Notes: a model not told the origin generated them from the sequence alone. Positions 7,830 to 15,160 are shown, counted from the stretch's first letter. The stretch is 50,389 nt of DNA from CAZWRN01 sp964636275 (GCA_964636275.1 CAZWRN010000008.1:1-50389), one strand, 5' to 3'. Program-made: numbers and translations.

Positions 7830-8369
7830 TTATTTGCCGCCGTTTTTAGCTTCCATAATCTTATCAATTTCATCAATCTCTTCATCAGACAAACCTAAAT
7901 CACCCTTAGAAGAAACCTTAGAGCTTTGAGACTGTTTTTGAACCTGTTTCCTTTGCATATCTGCAATCATAAATTTCTCTTTTGCTAAATCATCTTGAGT
8001 TTTTGTAAATAAAGTTTGCAATGTTGTAAGCGGCAGTTTGGCAAAAATTTTTACCCAAATTATTTGAAAGATAAAAAAATTAGGAACTTTGGTTAAACCA
8101 TCTTCTTCTATCAACAACCCTTTTTGAATCAAAGCCTTTCTATTCCTATAAACAGTAACCGCATTGCAACCCCATTCCTTAGCAAGTTCATTATCGTCTC
8201 TTAAAATGACTTTGAAATTTGGATGTCTTTCGTCAAAATCGGCCTGAGCCACAAAACAAATATAAGCTCCTAGTTGAGTAAAGTTAAGAGTCCCGTTTTT
8301 TAGGAGTAATTGGATACCCCGAAGTATTGCAAAATAACCAGAAAAGTTGGTTTTGTATTTAATCTTCAT
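7830..8369 (-). CDS. Winged-helix protein, replication-initiator or regulator-like
   Basis: This is a 179-residue protein from ATG 8369; an in-frame TTG three codons upstream is less likely. Residues of about 55-90 (ELAKEWGCNAVTVYRNRKAL) read as a helix-turn-helix, followed by a wing-like segment LIQKGLLIEEDGLTKVPNFF. The N-terminal FSGYFAILRGIQLLL and LGAYICFVAQADF resemble the helix-rich part of plasmid and phage replication or helicase-loader proteins. The C-terminal 50 residues are charged and low-complexity. It lies between the recombinase and the SpoVG-like operon, so a role in replication or control of the element is likely. The exact family is not certain. Confidence 0.6.
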   Translation of the reverse strand: MKIKYKTNFSGYFAILRGIQLLLKNGTLNFTQLGAYICFVAQADFDERHPNFKVILRDDNELAKEWGCNAVTVYRNRKALIQKGLLIEEDGLTKVPNFFIFQIIWVKIFAKLPLTTLQTLFTKTQDDLAKEKFMIADMQRKQVQKQSQSSKVSSKGDLGLSDEEIDEIDKIMEAKNGGK

Positions 8370-8432
8370 GTTAGTCAATAAATATACTCATTACATAAGC
8401 TAAGGACTGTTGTATTAGCAAAAATATAGTAA

Positions 8433-8591
8433 CTAGCTCTGTTTTTTTATTTTCTGTTTGGCTAAATAACTGTCAATTGCCAAATCAGCTAAAATGGTTA
8501 AAACATTCACTACTTCTTCCAACTCTTTATCGCTATATTTATTCGCCTTTTTGCCCATAATCTTGCGGGTTTTGGAGATAGGCAGGATCAT
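8433..8591 (-). CDS. Small 52-residue protein coupled to the SpoVG-like gene
   Basis: The ATG overlaps the TGA of the SpoVG-like gene as ATGA, a standard translational coupling signal. The product is 52 residues, basic at both ends, with an amphipathic helical centre (DKELEEVVNVLTILADLAID). No domain is recognised. It is probably the third gene of the operon that starts at 8990. Confidence 0.6.
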   Translation of the reverse strand: MILPISKTRKIMGKKANKYSDKELEEVVNVLTILADLAIDSYLAKQKIKKQS

Positions 8592-8866
8592 GGCTGGCCT
8601 CCATGCTCAAAAATCCTTTTAGCTTCATCAGTAATTACTTTTTCGATTGCTAAGCTAATTTCTTTATTTATTGGATGAAAAATTTGGAGATCGGATTGAC
8701 CGACTTTTTTAGTAGGATAAGTTATTCGATACCCGTTTCCATCTAAGCGGCTAAAAATGCCAATTGAACTTAAATAAATCGCATTTTCAATAACACAGCT
8801 TGCGAATCCTACAAGTCCGTCTTTTGGCTTAATTACTCTAATCTGGACTTCACTAACCTTGAGCAT
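8588..8866 (-). CDS. SpoVG-family nucleic-acid-binding protein
   Basis: This is a 92-residue protein from ATG 8866, which has a good Shine-Dalgarno (AAGGAG about six bases upstream); the in-frame ATG at 8893 lacks one. The sequence LKVSEVQIRVIKP at the start, a central SRLDGNGYRITYPTKK strand and FHPINKEISLAIEKVI near the end follow the SpoVG pattern (hydrophobic strand, PSRK-like loop, HPIN motif, C-terminal helix). Chromosomal SpoVG is a site-specific DNA/RNA-binding regulator. Copies on plasmids and integrative elements are common. It overlaps the upstream 45-residue ORF by 14 bp and the downstream ORF by 4 bp. Confidence 0.8.
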   Translation of the reverse strand: MLKVSEVQIRVIKPKDGLVGFASCVIENAIYLSSIGIFSRLDGNGYRITYPTKKVGQSDLQIFHPINKEISLAIEKVITDEAKRIFEHGGQP

Positions 8867-8990
8867 TTTTTCTCCTTTTCGCTTCAAGGCCACGTCTTAT
8901 TTTTTCGCTTAATATTGCTTTTTCGTATGACCGAATACTTTGTCGTATTCCCCTTAAAAATCGACTTTTGGGGTTATTTTTATTAGACAT
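8853..8990 (-). CDS. Small basic 45-residue protein, first gene of the element operon
   Basis: It starts at ATG 8990 with AGGAG six to seven bases upstream and ends inside the start of the SpoVG-like gene. The product is very basic. Its second half (SYEKAILSEKIRRGLEAKRR) resembles the helix that links the catalytic and DNA-binding parts of serine recombinases (SExIRRGLxxKxxxG). This likeness is short and may be chance. It could be a nucleic-acid-binding accessory peptide of the element. Confidence 0.55.
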   Translation of the reverse strand: MSNKNNPKSRFLRGIRQSIRSYEKAILSEKIRRGLEAKRRKNAQG

Positions 8991-9016
8991 TCAATACTCC
9001 TTTCAATTCTGTTACA

Positions 9017-9052
9017 AATATTTTAGTGAAAGGGGTATGGCGTCAAATGACG
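9017..9052 (-). promoter_or_regulatory. Promoter with palindromic operator for the 8990 operon
   Basis: On the minus strand TTGACG (9041-9046) and AATATT (9017-9022) are 18 bases apart. The -35 is embedded in CGTCAAATGACG (9041-9052), an inverted repeat CGTCA/TGACG. That position suits a repressor, perhaps the regulator encoded next door at 9066-9641. The predicted transcript has a leader with a Shine-Dalgarno sequence, unlike most genes here. Confidence 0.55.
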
Positions 9053-9065
9053 TCAGTTTTAGGAG

Positions 9066-9641
9066 TTAAATATAGTCAGGATGTATTTGAATGGTATGAG
9101 TGGTTATAAGCAAGGAATCTTCAATACCAGTTTTCTTAGCGATTTTATCCCTAATCCGTTTTGCTGCTCTATGAATAGTATATCTTTGTTTCTTAGTAGA
9201 TTCGTTTCCCCATTTCTCAGCAATTACATCCCAGCTCCATTGCGTTTGCATCGCAGATTTATTTTTAAGAATTATTGCGCATAAACTTGCTTCAAGTGTA
9301 TTTAGAGGTATTTGGATATTTTTTCCTGCAAATGATAAAACAGCCGTTTTTGAATTATATTTAGGCGATTTTGGAATAAGATTTTTATGTTGTTTCCGAA
9401 ATATCTCAAGTTGGAGTTTGCGAATTTCCGCTTCCTCTGCATATTTTTCTTCCATCCCTTCTAAGATAGACGGATCAGGTTCATATACTGGCCACGGATC
9501 AGGAAGGTCAACCTTAATATCTTTAATAGCTTCTCCCAGACTAATAGGAATACTTTGAGCAAGTTTAACAAGGTCTACTGGAGGGCCATCCTCTTTTTCA
9601 TTTGGATCAATCTTGTCTAAATCGTACTTTACATCGTTCAT
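9066..9641 (-). CDS. Protein with C-terminal winged-helix DNA-binding domain
   Basis: This is 191 residues from ATG 9641. The in-frame ATG at 9671 is disfavoured because a TATAAT overlaps its first codons and would be the -10. The first half is acidic and Pro-rich with a charged helix (EEKYAEEAEIRKLQLEIFRK). Residues of about 110-190 (LNTLEASLCAIILKN, STKKQRYTIHRAAKRIRDKI, LLITTHTIQIHPDYI) have the helix-turn-helix plus terminal beta-hairpin layout of OmpR/PhoB-type winged helices. It lacks a receiver domain. It is divergent from the GNAT gene and could regulate the element operon. Confidence 0.6.
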   Translation of the reverse strand: MNDVKYDLDKIDPNEKEDGPPVDLVKLAQSIPISLGEAIKDIKVDLPDPWPVYEPDPSILEGMEEKYAEEAEIRKLQLEIFRKQHKNLIPKSPKYNSKTAVLSFAGKNIQIPLNTLEASLCAIILKNKSAMQTQWSWDVIAEKWGNESTKKQRYTIHRAAKRIRDKIAKKTGIEDSLLITTHTIQIHPDYI

Positions 9642-9698
9642 TACTTTATAGTTAGCGAGCATATTATACATCTATGGAGTTATGGTACACTCAGGCTT

Positions 9699-10220
9699 AT
9701 GGATGACATTAAGATAATCCAACTTGCACCTGAATCTTGGGAACAATATAAGAATTTGCGCTTAGAAGCTGTTCAAGAAGACCCGCTTGCTTTTGGATTA
9801 ACTTACGAAGAATATTCGGACTACCCTGACGAGTTTTGGAAAAATCATTTAGAAAAATCGGTCAAAGGGCAAGATTCGTGGATATTTTTTGCTCAAGTTA
9901 AGGACGAACTTATAGGGATGTTGGCTGCGGATAGGGTTAATAAAAAAAGAATGAGTCATCTATCACATATACATTCAATGTCTGTAAAACAAGGCTATCG
10001 AGGTAAAGGGGTTGCAAGTATGCTTATGGAGGCTTTACTTAATAAACTAACCCAACAGGAAGATTTGCTTATAGCGCAAATGGGTGTTGCTTCAAGCCAG
10101 AATGCAGCAGTTCAGCTTTATAAAAAATTTGGTTTTGAAATAGTTGGGACTCGTAAAAAGGTTTTCAGATATGGAAATGATTTTTATGATGAAATACTCA
10201 TGGAAAAAGAATTAAGATAA
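9699..10220 (+). CDS. GNAT-family N-acetyltransferase
   Basis: This is a 173-residue single-domain GNAT. Motif A, the acetyl-CoA pyrophosphate loop, is QGYRGKGVASMLMEALL around residues 98-114, preceded by the strand HLSHIHSMSV. Motif B follows as AVQLYKKFGFEIVGTRKK. The N-terminal IIQLAPESWEQYKNLRLEAV is typical of amino-group acetyltransferases acting on small molecules or protein N-termini. The substrate cannot be inferred. TACACT (9686-9691) lies seven bases before the ATG, suggesting a leaderless message. Confidence 0.9.
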   Translation: MDDIKIIQLAPESWEQYKNLRLEAVQEDPLAFGLTYEEYSDYPDEFWKNHLEKSVKGQDSWIFFAQVKDELIGMLAADRVNKKRMSHLSHIHSMSVKQGYRGKGVASMLMEALLNKLTQQEDLLIAQMGVASSQNAAVQLYKKFGFEIVGTRKKVFRYGNDFYDEILMEKELR

Positions 10221-10247
10221 AAGCCATATTTAATACATAATTTTCAA

Positions 10248-10742
10248 ATGACAAAATCGATTACAAGAAAATTCTTAATAAAAAAACTCCCAGACCTATC
10301 AAATAAAACTAAGGATACTTACCAAAGATATTACTTATACAATCATAACTCTATTGTTATTCGTATACAGCGCATAAATGATATTTATGAATTAGAAAGG
10401 AAAGCTAACCAAAGTGACCTTATTCGTGATGGCGAAACGATTAAAATAACTCAGGATGAGTTTGAAGCACTAAGACAATATTCTCGAAAAAGTATCCAAC
10501 GAGATAGTTATCAAATTCAGGAACATCCCAGAATAGTATTGCGAATTTATCATGGAGAGTTCGAAGGACTAATAAGAGCGGAAGTAAATTTCAGTACTGA
10601 GGAAGAAGCAATCTCATTCAATGCTCCAGAGTGGTTTGATAAGGAGATTACTGGTACTCAACTTGCACAAGATGGCTATTTACTTGAATTATCACAAGAT
10701 GAATTTCACAAACTGTTAGTACAAGAAGGTTCAAATGGTTAA
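10248..10742 (+). CDS. CYTH-domain protein (triphosphate tunnel family), altered N-terminal motif
   Basis: This is a 164-residue CYTH-like protein. RKFLIKKLPDL at the start, IVIRIQRINDIYELERK, and the paired strands RIVLRIYHGEFEGLIRAEVNF followed by PEWFDKEITG match the tunnel fold of inorganic triphosphatases. The hallmark ExExK, normally EIERK, is SITRK here, so both metal-binding glutamates are replaced. Catalysis by the usual mechanism is doubtful; other Glu residues on the tunnel strands are present. It starts 28 bp after the GNAT gene with its own CATAAT (10236-10241) six bases before the ATG. Confidence 0.75.
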   Translation: MTKSITRKFLIKKLPDLSNKTKDTYQRYYLYNHNSIVIRIQRINDIYELERKANQSDLIRDGETIKITQDEFEALRQYSRKSIQRDSYQIQEHPRIVLRIYHGEFEGLIRAEVNFSTEEEAISFNAPEWFDKEITGTQLAQDGYLLELSQDEFHKLLVQEGSNG

Positions 10743-10748
10743 TTAGAG

Positions 10749-11261
10749 TTAAGCTGAAATAATACTTATAATTTCAAGTAAATTATCCGCTCTATAAGTT
10801 GGCTCAATTCCTTCAACCCTATCTCTAACTAATATAGACTTCAGGCCGACATTTTGAGCTAGTTTAATATCAGCTACGGAGTTCCCAACTAAATAACTAT
10901 TATTCATATCAATATCGTAGTTAACTAAACACTGTTGGATCATTCCAGGTTCTGGTTTACAGCAACCACAATTGCTATTTCGGGTATGAGGACAATAGTA
11001 AGTATGCTCAATATCAATAGAGTTTTCTGATAACTTTTTGATAAACTCCTTATGAGCATCCTTAAATTGACTGTATGTAATATATCCTTCATCGATTAAA
11101 TATTGATTTGTAACAATAAATAATTTGAAATCCTTTGGTATTTTCTTTAAGGCATCAATTGTGTCATCAAAAATCTCCAGATGTTCTATGTCGCTCCATT
11201 CCTTATCTGGAAAATCTTTAACCAAAGTGCCGTCTCGGTCTAAAAAGATTGCCTTAATCAT
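10749..11261 (-). CDS. HAD-family phosphatase, GmhB/HisB-N-like
   Basis: This is 170 residues from ATG 11261; an upstream in-frame start at 11279 lies across the predicted -10 (TATACT) and is rejected. Motif I is FLDRDGTL with both catalytic Asp residues, motif II is VTNQ, and a Zn-binding insert CPHTRNSNCGCCKPEPGM is present. The latter is diagnostic for the histidinol-phosphatase / D-glycero-D-manno-heptose-1,7-bisphosphate phosphatase subgroup. Motif IV is VGNSVADI, with Asn where Asp is usual. It is probably a sugar bisphosphate phosphatase feeding nucleotide-sugar synthesis. It is convergent with the CYTH gene. Confidence 0.85.
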   Translation of the reverse strand: MIKAIFLDRDGTLVKDFPDKEWSDIEHLEIFDDTIDALKKIPKDFKLFIVTNQYLIDEGYITYSQFKDAHKEFIKKLSENSIDIEHTYYCPHTRNSNCGCCKPEPGMIQQCLVNYDIDMNNSYLVGNSVADIKLAQNVGLKSILVRDRVEGIEPTYRADNLLEIISIISA

Positions 11262-11313
11262 TAACTGGCAGTATAGCAAAAGAGGGCATTTTTAGAATAG
11301 GATTAGATGTGGT

Positions 11314-11526
11314 TTAGAAATCGAACAGGTCTTTTGTTTTTACTCTAATGGCTTCAGCTAATTTATAAATCGTTTTTAGAGAAGGTTGTCGACTTCCTTT
11401 TTCAATATATTGGAGATATTTTTCTGAAATACCTACATTTTCAGAAAGTTTATTTTGTGTCAAATTAGCTTTCTTTCTAAGCTCTTTTATTCTCTCGCCA
11501 AGCTTACGATCATGGTCAGTAATCAT
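11314..11526 (-). CDS. XRE-family helix-turn-helix regulator
   Basis: This 70-residue protein is essentially one Cro/CI-type domain. LGERIKELRKKANLTQNKLSENVGISEKYLQYIEKGSRQPS covers helices 1-4, with TQNKLSENVGISEKYLQYIE as the helix-turn-helix. It is divergent from the exported OB-fold protein at 11640. The intergenic region contains two direct repeats likely to be its operator. Confidence 0.9.
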   Translation of the reverse strand: MITDHDRKLGERIKELRKKANLTQNKLSENVGISEKYLQYIEKGSRQPSLKTIYKLAEAIRVKTKDLFDF

Positions 11527-11564
11527 ACGTATAAGCTACCAAGAGTTGGTCTTTTTTAAGACCC

Positions 11565-11614
11565 ACTGTGTGTTACCCTTTTCTGACTAGAATATTTACC
11601 AACTGTGTGTTACC
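11565..11614. promoter_or_regulatory. Direct-repeat operator between XRE gene and 11640
   Basis: ACTGTGTGTTACC occurs at 11565-11577 and 11602-11614, 37 bp apart centre to centre, in the divergent intergenic region. A possible -10 TAGAAT (11588-11593) for the plus-strand gene lies between them, so the repeats would cover its -35 and start-site regions. The spacing is about 3.5 helical turns. Confidence 0.6.
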
Positions 11615-11639
11615 TTTTTAGCAATAAGGAGGTGACGTA

Positions 11640-12098
11640 ATGAAAATATTAAAATGGATTGGGATTGTAGTTGTGGTGCTTATTGTTTTAGGGGTTATTG
11701 GAAGTATGAGTAAAGGAGGATCATCGAACCCAAACTCTACCAACTCGAGTACAAATTCAATAACTCAGAATCAAGCAACACCTAAACCACAAGAAGTGAT
11801 GCAAATTACAGCTACGGAGTTAGCAGATGACTTTGATGCCAATCAAGTTAGCGCAGAACAAAAATGGGAGAATAAGCTGGTTCAGTTTTCAGCTAAGATT
11901 TCCAATATAACTGACTCGGGACTTTCCTTTACTAATATTGGTTCAAAACAGTTTTCTATGACTCAAATAAGCTGCAAAATTGCCGATAAAAATCAGTTAT
12001 TACCTTTGAAGAATGAACAGACCGTTCAAGTTAAAGGTGTGGTAGGAAAACAAACAATTGGAGTAATTGATTTAAGTGATTGCCAAGTTGTTCAGTAA
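11640..12098 (+). CDS. Membrane-anchored OB-fold (tRNA_anti-like) protein
   Basis: This 152-residue protein has a TM anchor at residues 5-22, a Ser/Asn/Thr linker (about 24-50) and a C-terminal domain from about 53 to 152. ITATELADDFDANQVSAEQKWENKLVQFS, split over positions of about 55-83, matches the start of the tRNA_anti-like OB-fold family, which is usually found in exported or lipoprotein-like proteins. Two Cys (ISCKI, LSDCQ) may form a disulfide. The start codon has a near-perfect Shine-Dalgarno, AAGGAGGTGACGTA, unlike its neighbours. It is probably controlled by the divergent XRE protein. Confidence 0.75.
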   Translation: MKILKWIGIVVVVLIVLGVIGSMSKGGSSNPNSTNSSTNSITQNQATPKPQEVMQITATELADDFDANQVSAEQKWENKLVQFSAKISNITDSGLSFTNIGSKQFSMTQISCKIADKNQLLPLKNEQTVQVKGVVGKQTIGVIDLSDCQVVQ

Positions 12099-12101
12099 TA
12101 C

Positions 12102-12133
12102 AATTCCTGGATGGTTAAAACTGTCCAGGAATT
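12102..12133. terminator. Bidirectional terminator
   Basis: AATTCCTGGA (12102-12111) and TCCAGGAATT (12124-12133) form a perfect 10-bp stem with a 12-base loop between two convergent genes. A/T-rich flanks on both sides allow it to serve both strands. Confidence 0.75.
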
Positions 12134-12137
12134 TACT

Positions 12138-12602
12138 TCAGATAGTATCTTCCTGACTATAACGTGGCTTAATATAACTCATGGTAATCGGATATTGTCC
12201 AGTTTGTTCAAAGATCTCATTATGGATTCGTTGTTCTTCGGCAATTGCTCTTCTTTCTTCTTCAGTTTGTAGTTTTGGATCATGAGAACTAATAACGACA
12301 GGTGGTCTAAAATACGTCTCTTGATGCTCCACAACTACTTTATTGTCATATCCTGACTGTCTTAGCCATTCCATAGCTCTAATATCACCTTTAAGTGCTT
12401 TTGCGAGGGCAGTATAAACTATGGCCTGCCAGGGTGAGCCAGATAAGTTTTTTCGCTTGGTTGGAATTTTAGACCAGTCAAAGTCTTCGTTTTCAAGCTC
12501 CCGAACAACAGTTGCTAAATTCTTTGATCCTTTTGCTCTGCCATTCTGTCTTCTTGGATCATCAGCTCCTGTAAATGGTTTTAGATTCTGTATATTTGCC
12601 AT
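12138..12602 (-). CDS. DUF5681-like protein (phage/element-associated)
   Basis: This is a 154-residue protein. The N-terminal NLKPFTGADDPRRQNGRAKGSKN follows the pattern NLKPFxxGxxxNPxGRPxGSKN of DUF5681 and of small DNA-packaging-type proteins, where a basic Gly-rich arm precedes a helical domain. The middle (GSPWQAIVYTALAKALKGDIRAMEWL) reads as a helical repeat similar to terminase small-subunit-like proteins. The C-terminal third is charged. It is consistent with phage or integrative-element cargo, but no large terminase is present in the window. Confidence 0.55.
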   Translation of the reverse strand: MANIQNLKPFTGADDPRRQNGRAKGSKNLATVVRELENEDFDWSKIPTKRKNLSGSPWQAIVYTALAKALKGDIRAMEWLRQSGYDNKVVVEHQETYFRPPVVISSHDPKLQTEEERRAIAEEQRIHNEIFEQTGQYPITMSYIKPRYSQEDTI

Positions 12603-12641
12603 ATTTTCGCTCTAACCTCGCTCAAAACAATTTATCAGAAA

Positions 12642-13157
12642 TTAAGGGATATTCTTTTTTAACCAGTCCTCAAGTGGGATACTCTGGTCATAAACTAACA
12701 TGTCTTCATCAGGTGTTGGCTCTTCAAAATCGCTAAATATCCTCTTAAACTCTTCCTCTGGCCAGTGAAAATGATCCTTCTTTTGGATATTGTCTGCCCA
12801 TCTTTGTTTTATAACTTCAGGTGGAATATTGATATAAATTAACTTAGTAGGAAAACCTGCATCACCAGCGACTTTTCTGGCCCTATCTCGCCAATCCTTT
12901 GTAATCCAAGCATACTCATTAGCCACATTCTTACCCTCTTGAAGATGTTTAACCAATAATCTATCAGCATCCGTAAATATTTCATCCCAAACCTTATCAG
13001 GAACATCATCATCGCCGACTTCGGTATAGCCTCGATCCCATTTAAGCTGGTCAATATTGATATGAGCAAAGCCTTTTTTATCTTTCAACTCTCTCGCCAT
13101 TGTGCTTTTACCAGCATAAGGAAGTCCTACAAGTAAATAATGAGTTGGTTTTTCCAT
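12642..13157 (-). CDS. AAA_33-type P-loop kinase
   Basis: This 171-residue protein has Walker A GLPYAGKST at residues 11-19 and a DQLKWDRG segment near 36-43. A hydrophobic strand KLIYINIPPEVIKQRW near 104-119 resembles the Walker B and lid regions of small-molecule kinases (AAA_33, zeta-toxin and gluconate-kinase relatives). The substrate is unknown. TATACT on the minus strand (13164-13169) is six bases before the ATG, a leaderless start. Confidence 0.75.
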   Translation of the reverse strand: MEKPTHYLLVGLPYAGKSTMARELKDKKGFAHINIDQLKWDRGYTEVGDDDVPDKVWDEIFTDADRLLVKHLQEGKNVANEYAWITKDWRDRARKVAGDAGFPTKLIYINIPPEVIKQRWADNIQKKDHFHWPEEEFKRIFSDFEEPTPDEDMLVYDQSIPLEDWLKKNIP

Positions 13158-13198
13158 ATCACGAGTATATTATGTTTAGAGAAGAATCTCTACCTTTT

Positions 13199-14371
13199 AT
13201 GCAATTAAAGAAAAAAATTAAGTTATTTTCCATATTTAACTTCTTCCAAAGTTTTAACTTTTATATTCCGATCAAAATAATTTACTTTTCTCATCTAACA
13301 AATGATTATGCACTGGCGACTAGTATTATTTCAGTGGTGTTTATCTCATCAGCTTTATTTGAAATTCCAACAGGCGTTTTTTCTGACTTAATTGGTAGAC
13401 GTAAAACAATTATTGTTGGTTTATTGTTCACTATTTCTGCTTACATCCTATATGCACTTGGATTTAGTTTCTGGATACTTATTTTAGGAGCTTTGCTTGA
13501 AGGAGCGGCAAGGTCTTTTTTCAGTGGAAATAACGACGCTTATTTACATAATCTCCTATCTGAAGAAGGAATTGAAGGAGAGTACCATGATTACTACGGT
13601 AAAGTTAATGCTTATCTCAGTTTTGCTTCTTCCACGGCAGCATTATTAAGTGGTTTTATTGCTAATTGGTCGTTTACCTACTTTATGTGGCTCAATATTA
13701 TTCCTCAAGTGATTTCACTTTATATCTGTTTACTTATGCCTGAAACAAAGTTTTATAAACAGGAAACATCTAATATTTATGCTCATCTTAAAGAAGCAAT
13801 TTTAGAATTTAAGAATAATATTAACTTGAGACTTCTTAGCTTATCCTCCATATTAGGTAGTGGCCCAGGCTTGTCCGCTGCTGAATTTCATGCCGCTGTA
13901 ATAGGTTCAGTTTGGCCTTTATGGGCGATTGGAATTGCCAAAGCAGTACAGGAATGGTTAGTTGTTCCAGGGTTTTACTTTTCTGGATGGGTAAATAAGA
14001 AGTTTGGGGCAATGAATATCGTTTTATTTGGTAGTATTCAAAGTTGGTTGGGGAATATAATAGCCGCCGTATATCCATCAGTTCTTTCGCCACTTTTTAT
14101 CGCTCAAGGGACAATTCTTTATGGACCTTCAACAACAGCAGAACAATCATTATTACAAAAGGAATTTACCGATAAACAACGAGCTACTATGGCTTCACTA
14201 AATTCACTGGCTACAAGTATTTATTTTGGGATCGTTGCCTTTTTAGTGGGGCTATTTGCAAATAAATATGGTCCTTTTAATGCTTTATTGTTGACTCAAA
14301 TCATTTACGCTCCATCACTACTCGTTACCTGGATATTATTCAAACGGATAAAAGGCCAGCAACAAAATTAA
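13199..14371 (+). CDS. MFS transporter
   Basis: This is a 390-residue, roughly 12-TM major facilitator. The loop 2-3 motif GVFSDLIGRRKTIIVG, equivalent to GxLaDrxGRrxxl, lies in the N-terminal half, and a large central loop separates the two six-helix halves. It is likely a drug or metabolite exporter. The ATG at 13199 is preferred. In-frame ATGs at 13172 and 13100 are possible, but 13172 abuts a TATATT and 13100 lies inside the divergent kinase gene. Its end overlaps the convergent kinase gene at 14368 by 4 bp. Confidence 0.85.
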   Translation: MQLKKKIKLFSIFNFFQSFNFYIPIKIIYFSHLTNDYALATSIISVVFISSALFEIPTGVFSDLIGRRKTIIVGLLFTISAYILYALGFSFWILILGALLEGAARSFFSGNNDAYLHNLLSEEGIEGEYHDYYGKVNAYLSFASSTAALLSGFIANWSFTYFMWLNIIPQVISLYICLLMPETKFYKQETSNIYAHLKEAILEFKNNINLRLLSLSSILGSGPGLSAAEFHAAVIGSVWPLWAIGIAKAVQEWLVVPGFYFSGWVNKKFGAMNIVLFGSIQSWLGNIIAAVYPSVLSPLFIAQGTILYGPSTTAEQSLLQKEFTDKQRATMASLNSLATSIYFGIVAFLVGLFANKYGPFNALLLTQIIYAPSLLVTWILFKRIKGQQQN

Positions 14372-14907
14372 ATTTGAGGTAAACCAAATTTTTCTATAAT
14401 CTTATTGGCTGTTTCAGAAGGGCTGAGCTTCGTATTATCAATTACTAAACTCTCTTTATATGGAACAGGCGAGGCCATATCATATTTTTCTAACAACTCT
14501 TCTAGTTCTTCGGGGTTATGAATTTTTGTGTATACCCTTCTTGATTCACCCTTAACTCTTTTTAATAGTTCAGATTTTTCCGTTTTTAGTAAGACAAACA
14601 AAATATTACCTCCTGCCCTCTCAACCGTGTCTACGATTTCTTTTACTGGTTCATCATCTAAGTCCTTTGCATAAACATAAGTAAAAATTACACCTGGTAA
14701 TTTGGCTTTTGCCGCTTCTGCAAACATTTCAAGTCTGAATTTGGAAGATAATCTTACAGCCTGTTCGCTTCCATATTCAAAAAGAGAGCGTACTAAATCT
14801 ACCGTCAAATGGTTATGAAACAGCTTATACCCAGTTTTTGAAGCAAGTTCTTTGGCTACTGTAAGTTTCCCAACCGAAGGAGAGCCGTAAATAAAGATTA
14901 GATTCAT
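14368..14907 (-). CDS. P-loop nucleotide kinase-like protein
   Basis: This is 179 residues from ATG 14907; TACAAT on the minus strand lies seven bases upstream, so the longer frame to 14964 is rejected. The P-loop is IYGSPSVGKLTVAKEL: the usual GK(S/T) has Leu in the Ser/Thr position, followed by Thr. HNHLTVDLVRSLF and a strand GNILFVLLKTEKSELLKRV follow, then a possible lid RRVYTKIHNPEEL. The fold resembles shikimate/AAA_33 kinases. Substrate unknown. Confidence 0.7.
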   Translation of the reverse strand: MNLIFIYGSPSVGKLTVAKELASKTGYKLFHNHLTVDLVRSLFEYGSEQAVRLSSKFRLEMFAEAAKAKLPGVIFTYVYAKDLDDEPVKEIVDTVERAGGNILFVLLKTEKSELLKRVKGESRRVYTKIHNPEELEELLEKYDMASPVPYKESLVIDNTKLSPSETANKIIEKFGLPQI

Positions 14908-15099
14908 TAAGAGGATTGTACCAAAAAGAGCTGCATTGTGATATTTATACCTAACTATCAGCAAAAGCTGTTATAATTCAGGGGTTGATTGAGTGAGAAA
15001 GTGGATATTGCCTGAAGATGACTTGCCAATCTTTCAAGGTTTGAACAAAATCATCTATTATTTGGTTTGAAAGAACTGAATGGTAGTCCACTAATTTAA

Positions 15100-15160
15100 A
15101 GACATGCCTACATTAAACGGTTGACTTTGAGCTACCAATCGATTATTCTTCGGCATGTCT
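15100..15160 (+). promoter_or_regulatory. Promoter inside an inverted repeat that covers the start codon of 15155
   Basis: TTGACT (15121-15126) and TATTCT (15144-15149) are 17 bases apart. They lie inside an inverted repeat, AGACATGCC (15100-15108) and GGCATGTCT (15152-15160), whose right arm contains the ATG at 15155. Upstream, from 14965, no gene is seen; there is only a CTTTCAA/TTGAAAG inverted pair near 15033 and 15065. Confidence 0.5.

Noticed and set aside
7716..7898. Plus-strand 60-residue frame with hydrophobic content
   Set aside because: It overlaps the end of the winged-helix gene on the other strand, has no promoter or SD, and resembles no protein.
12138..14907. Prophage structural module
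   Set aside because: Only a DUF5681-like gene hints at packaging. There is no large terminase, portal, capsid or tail gene; the neighbours are kinases and a transporter.
9699..14907. A clear right-hand end of the integrated element
   Set aside because: I looked for a second copy of the tRNA 3' half or its palindrome to the right and found none, so the boundary remains undefined.
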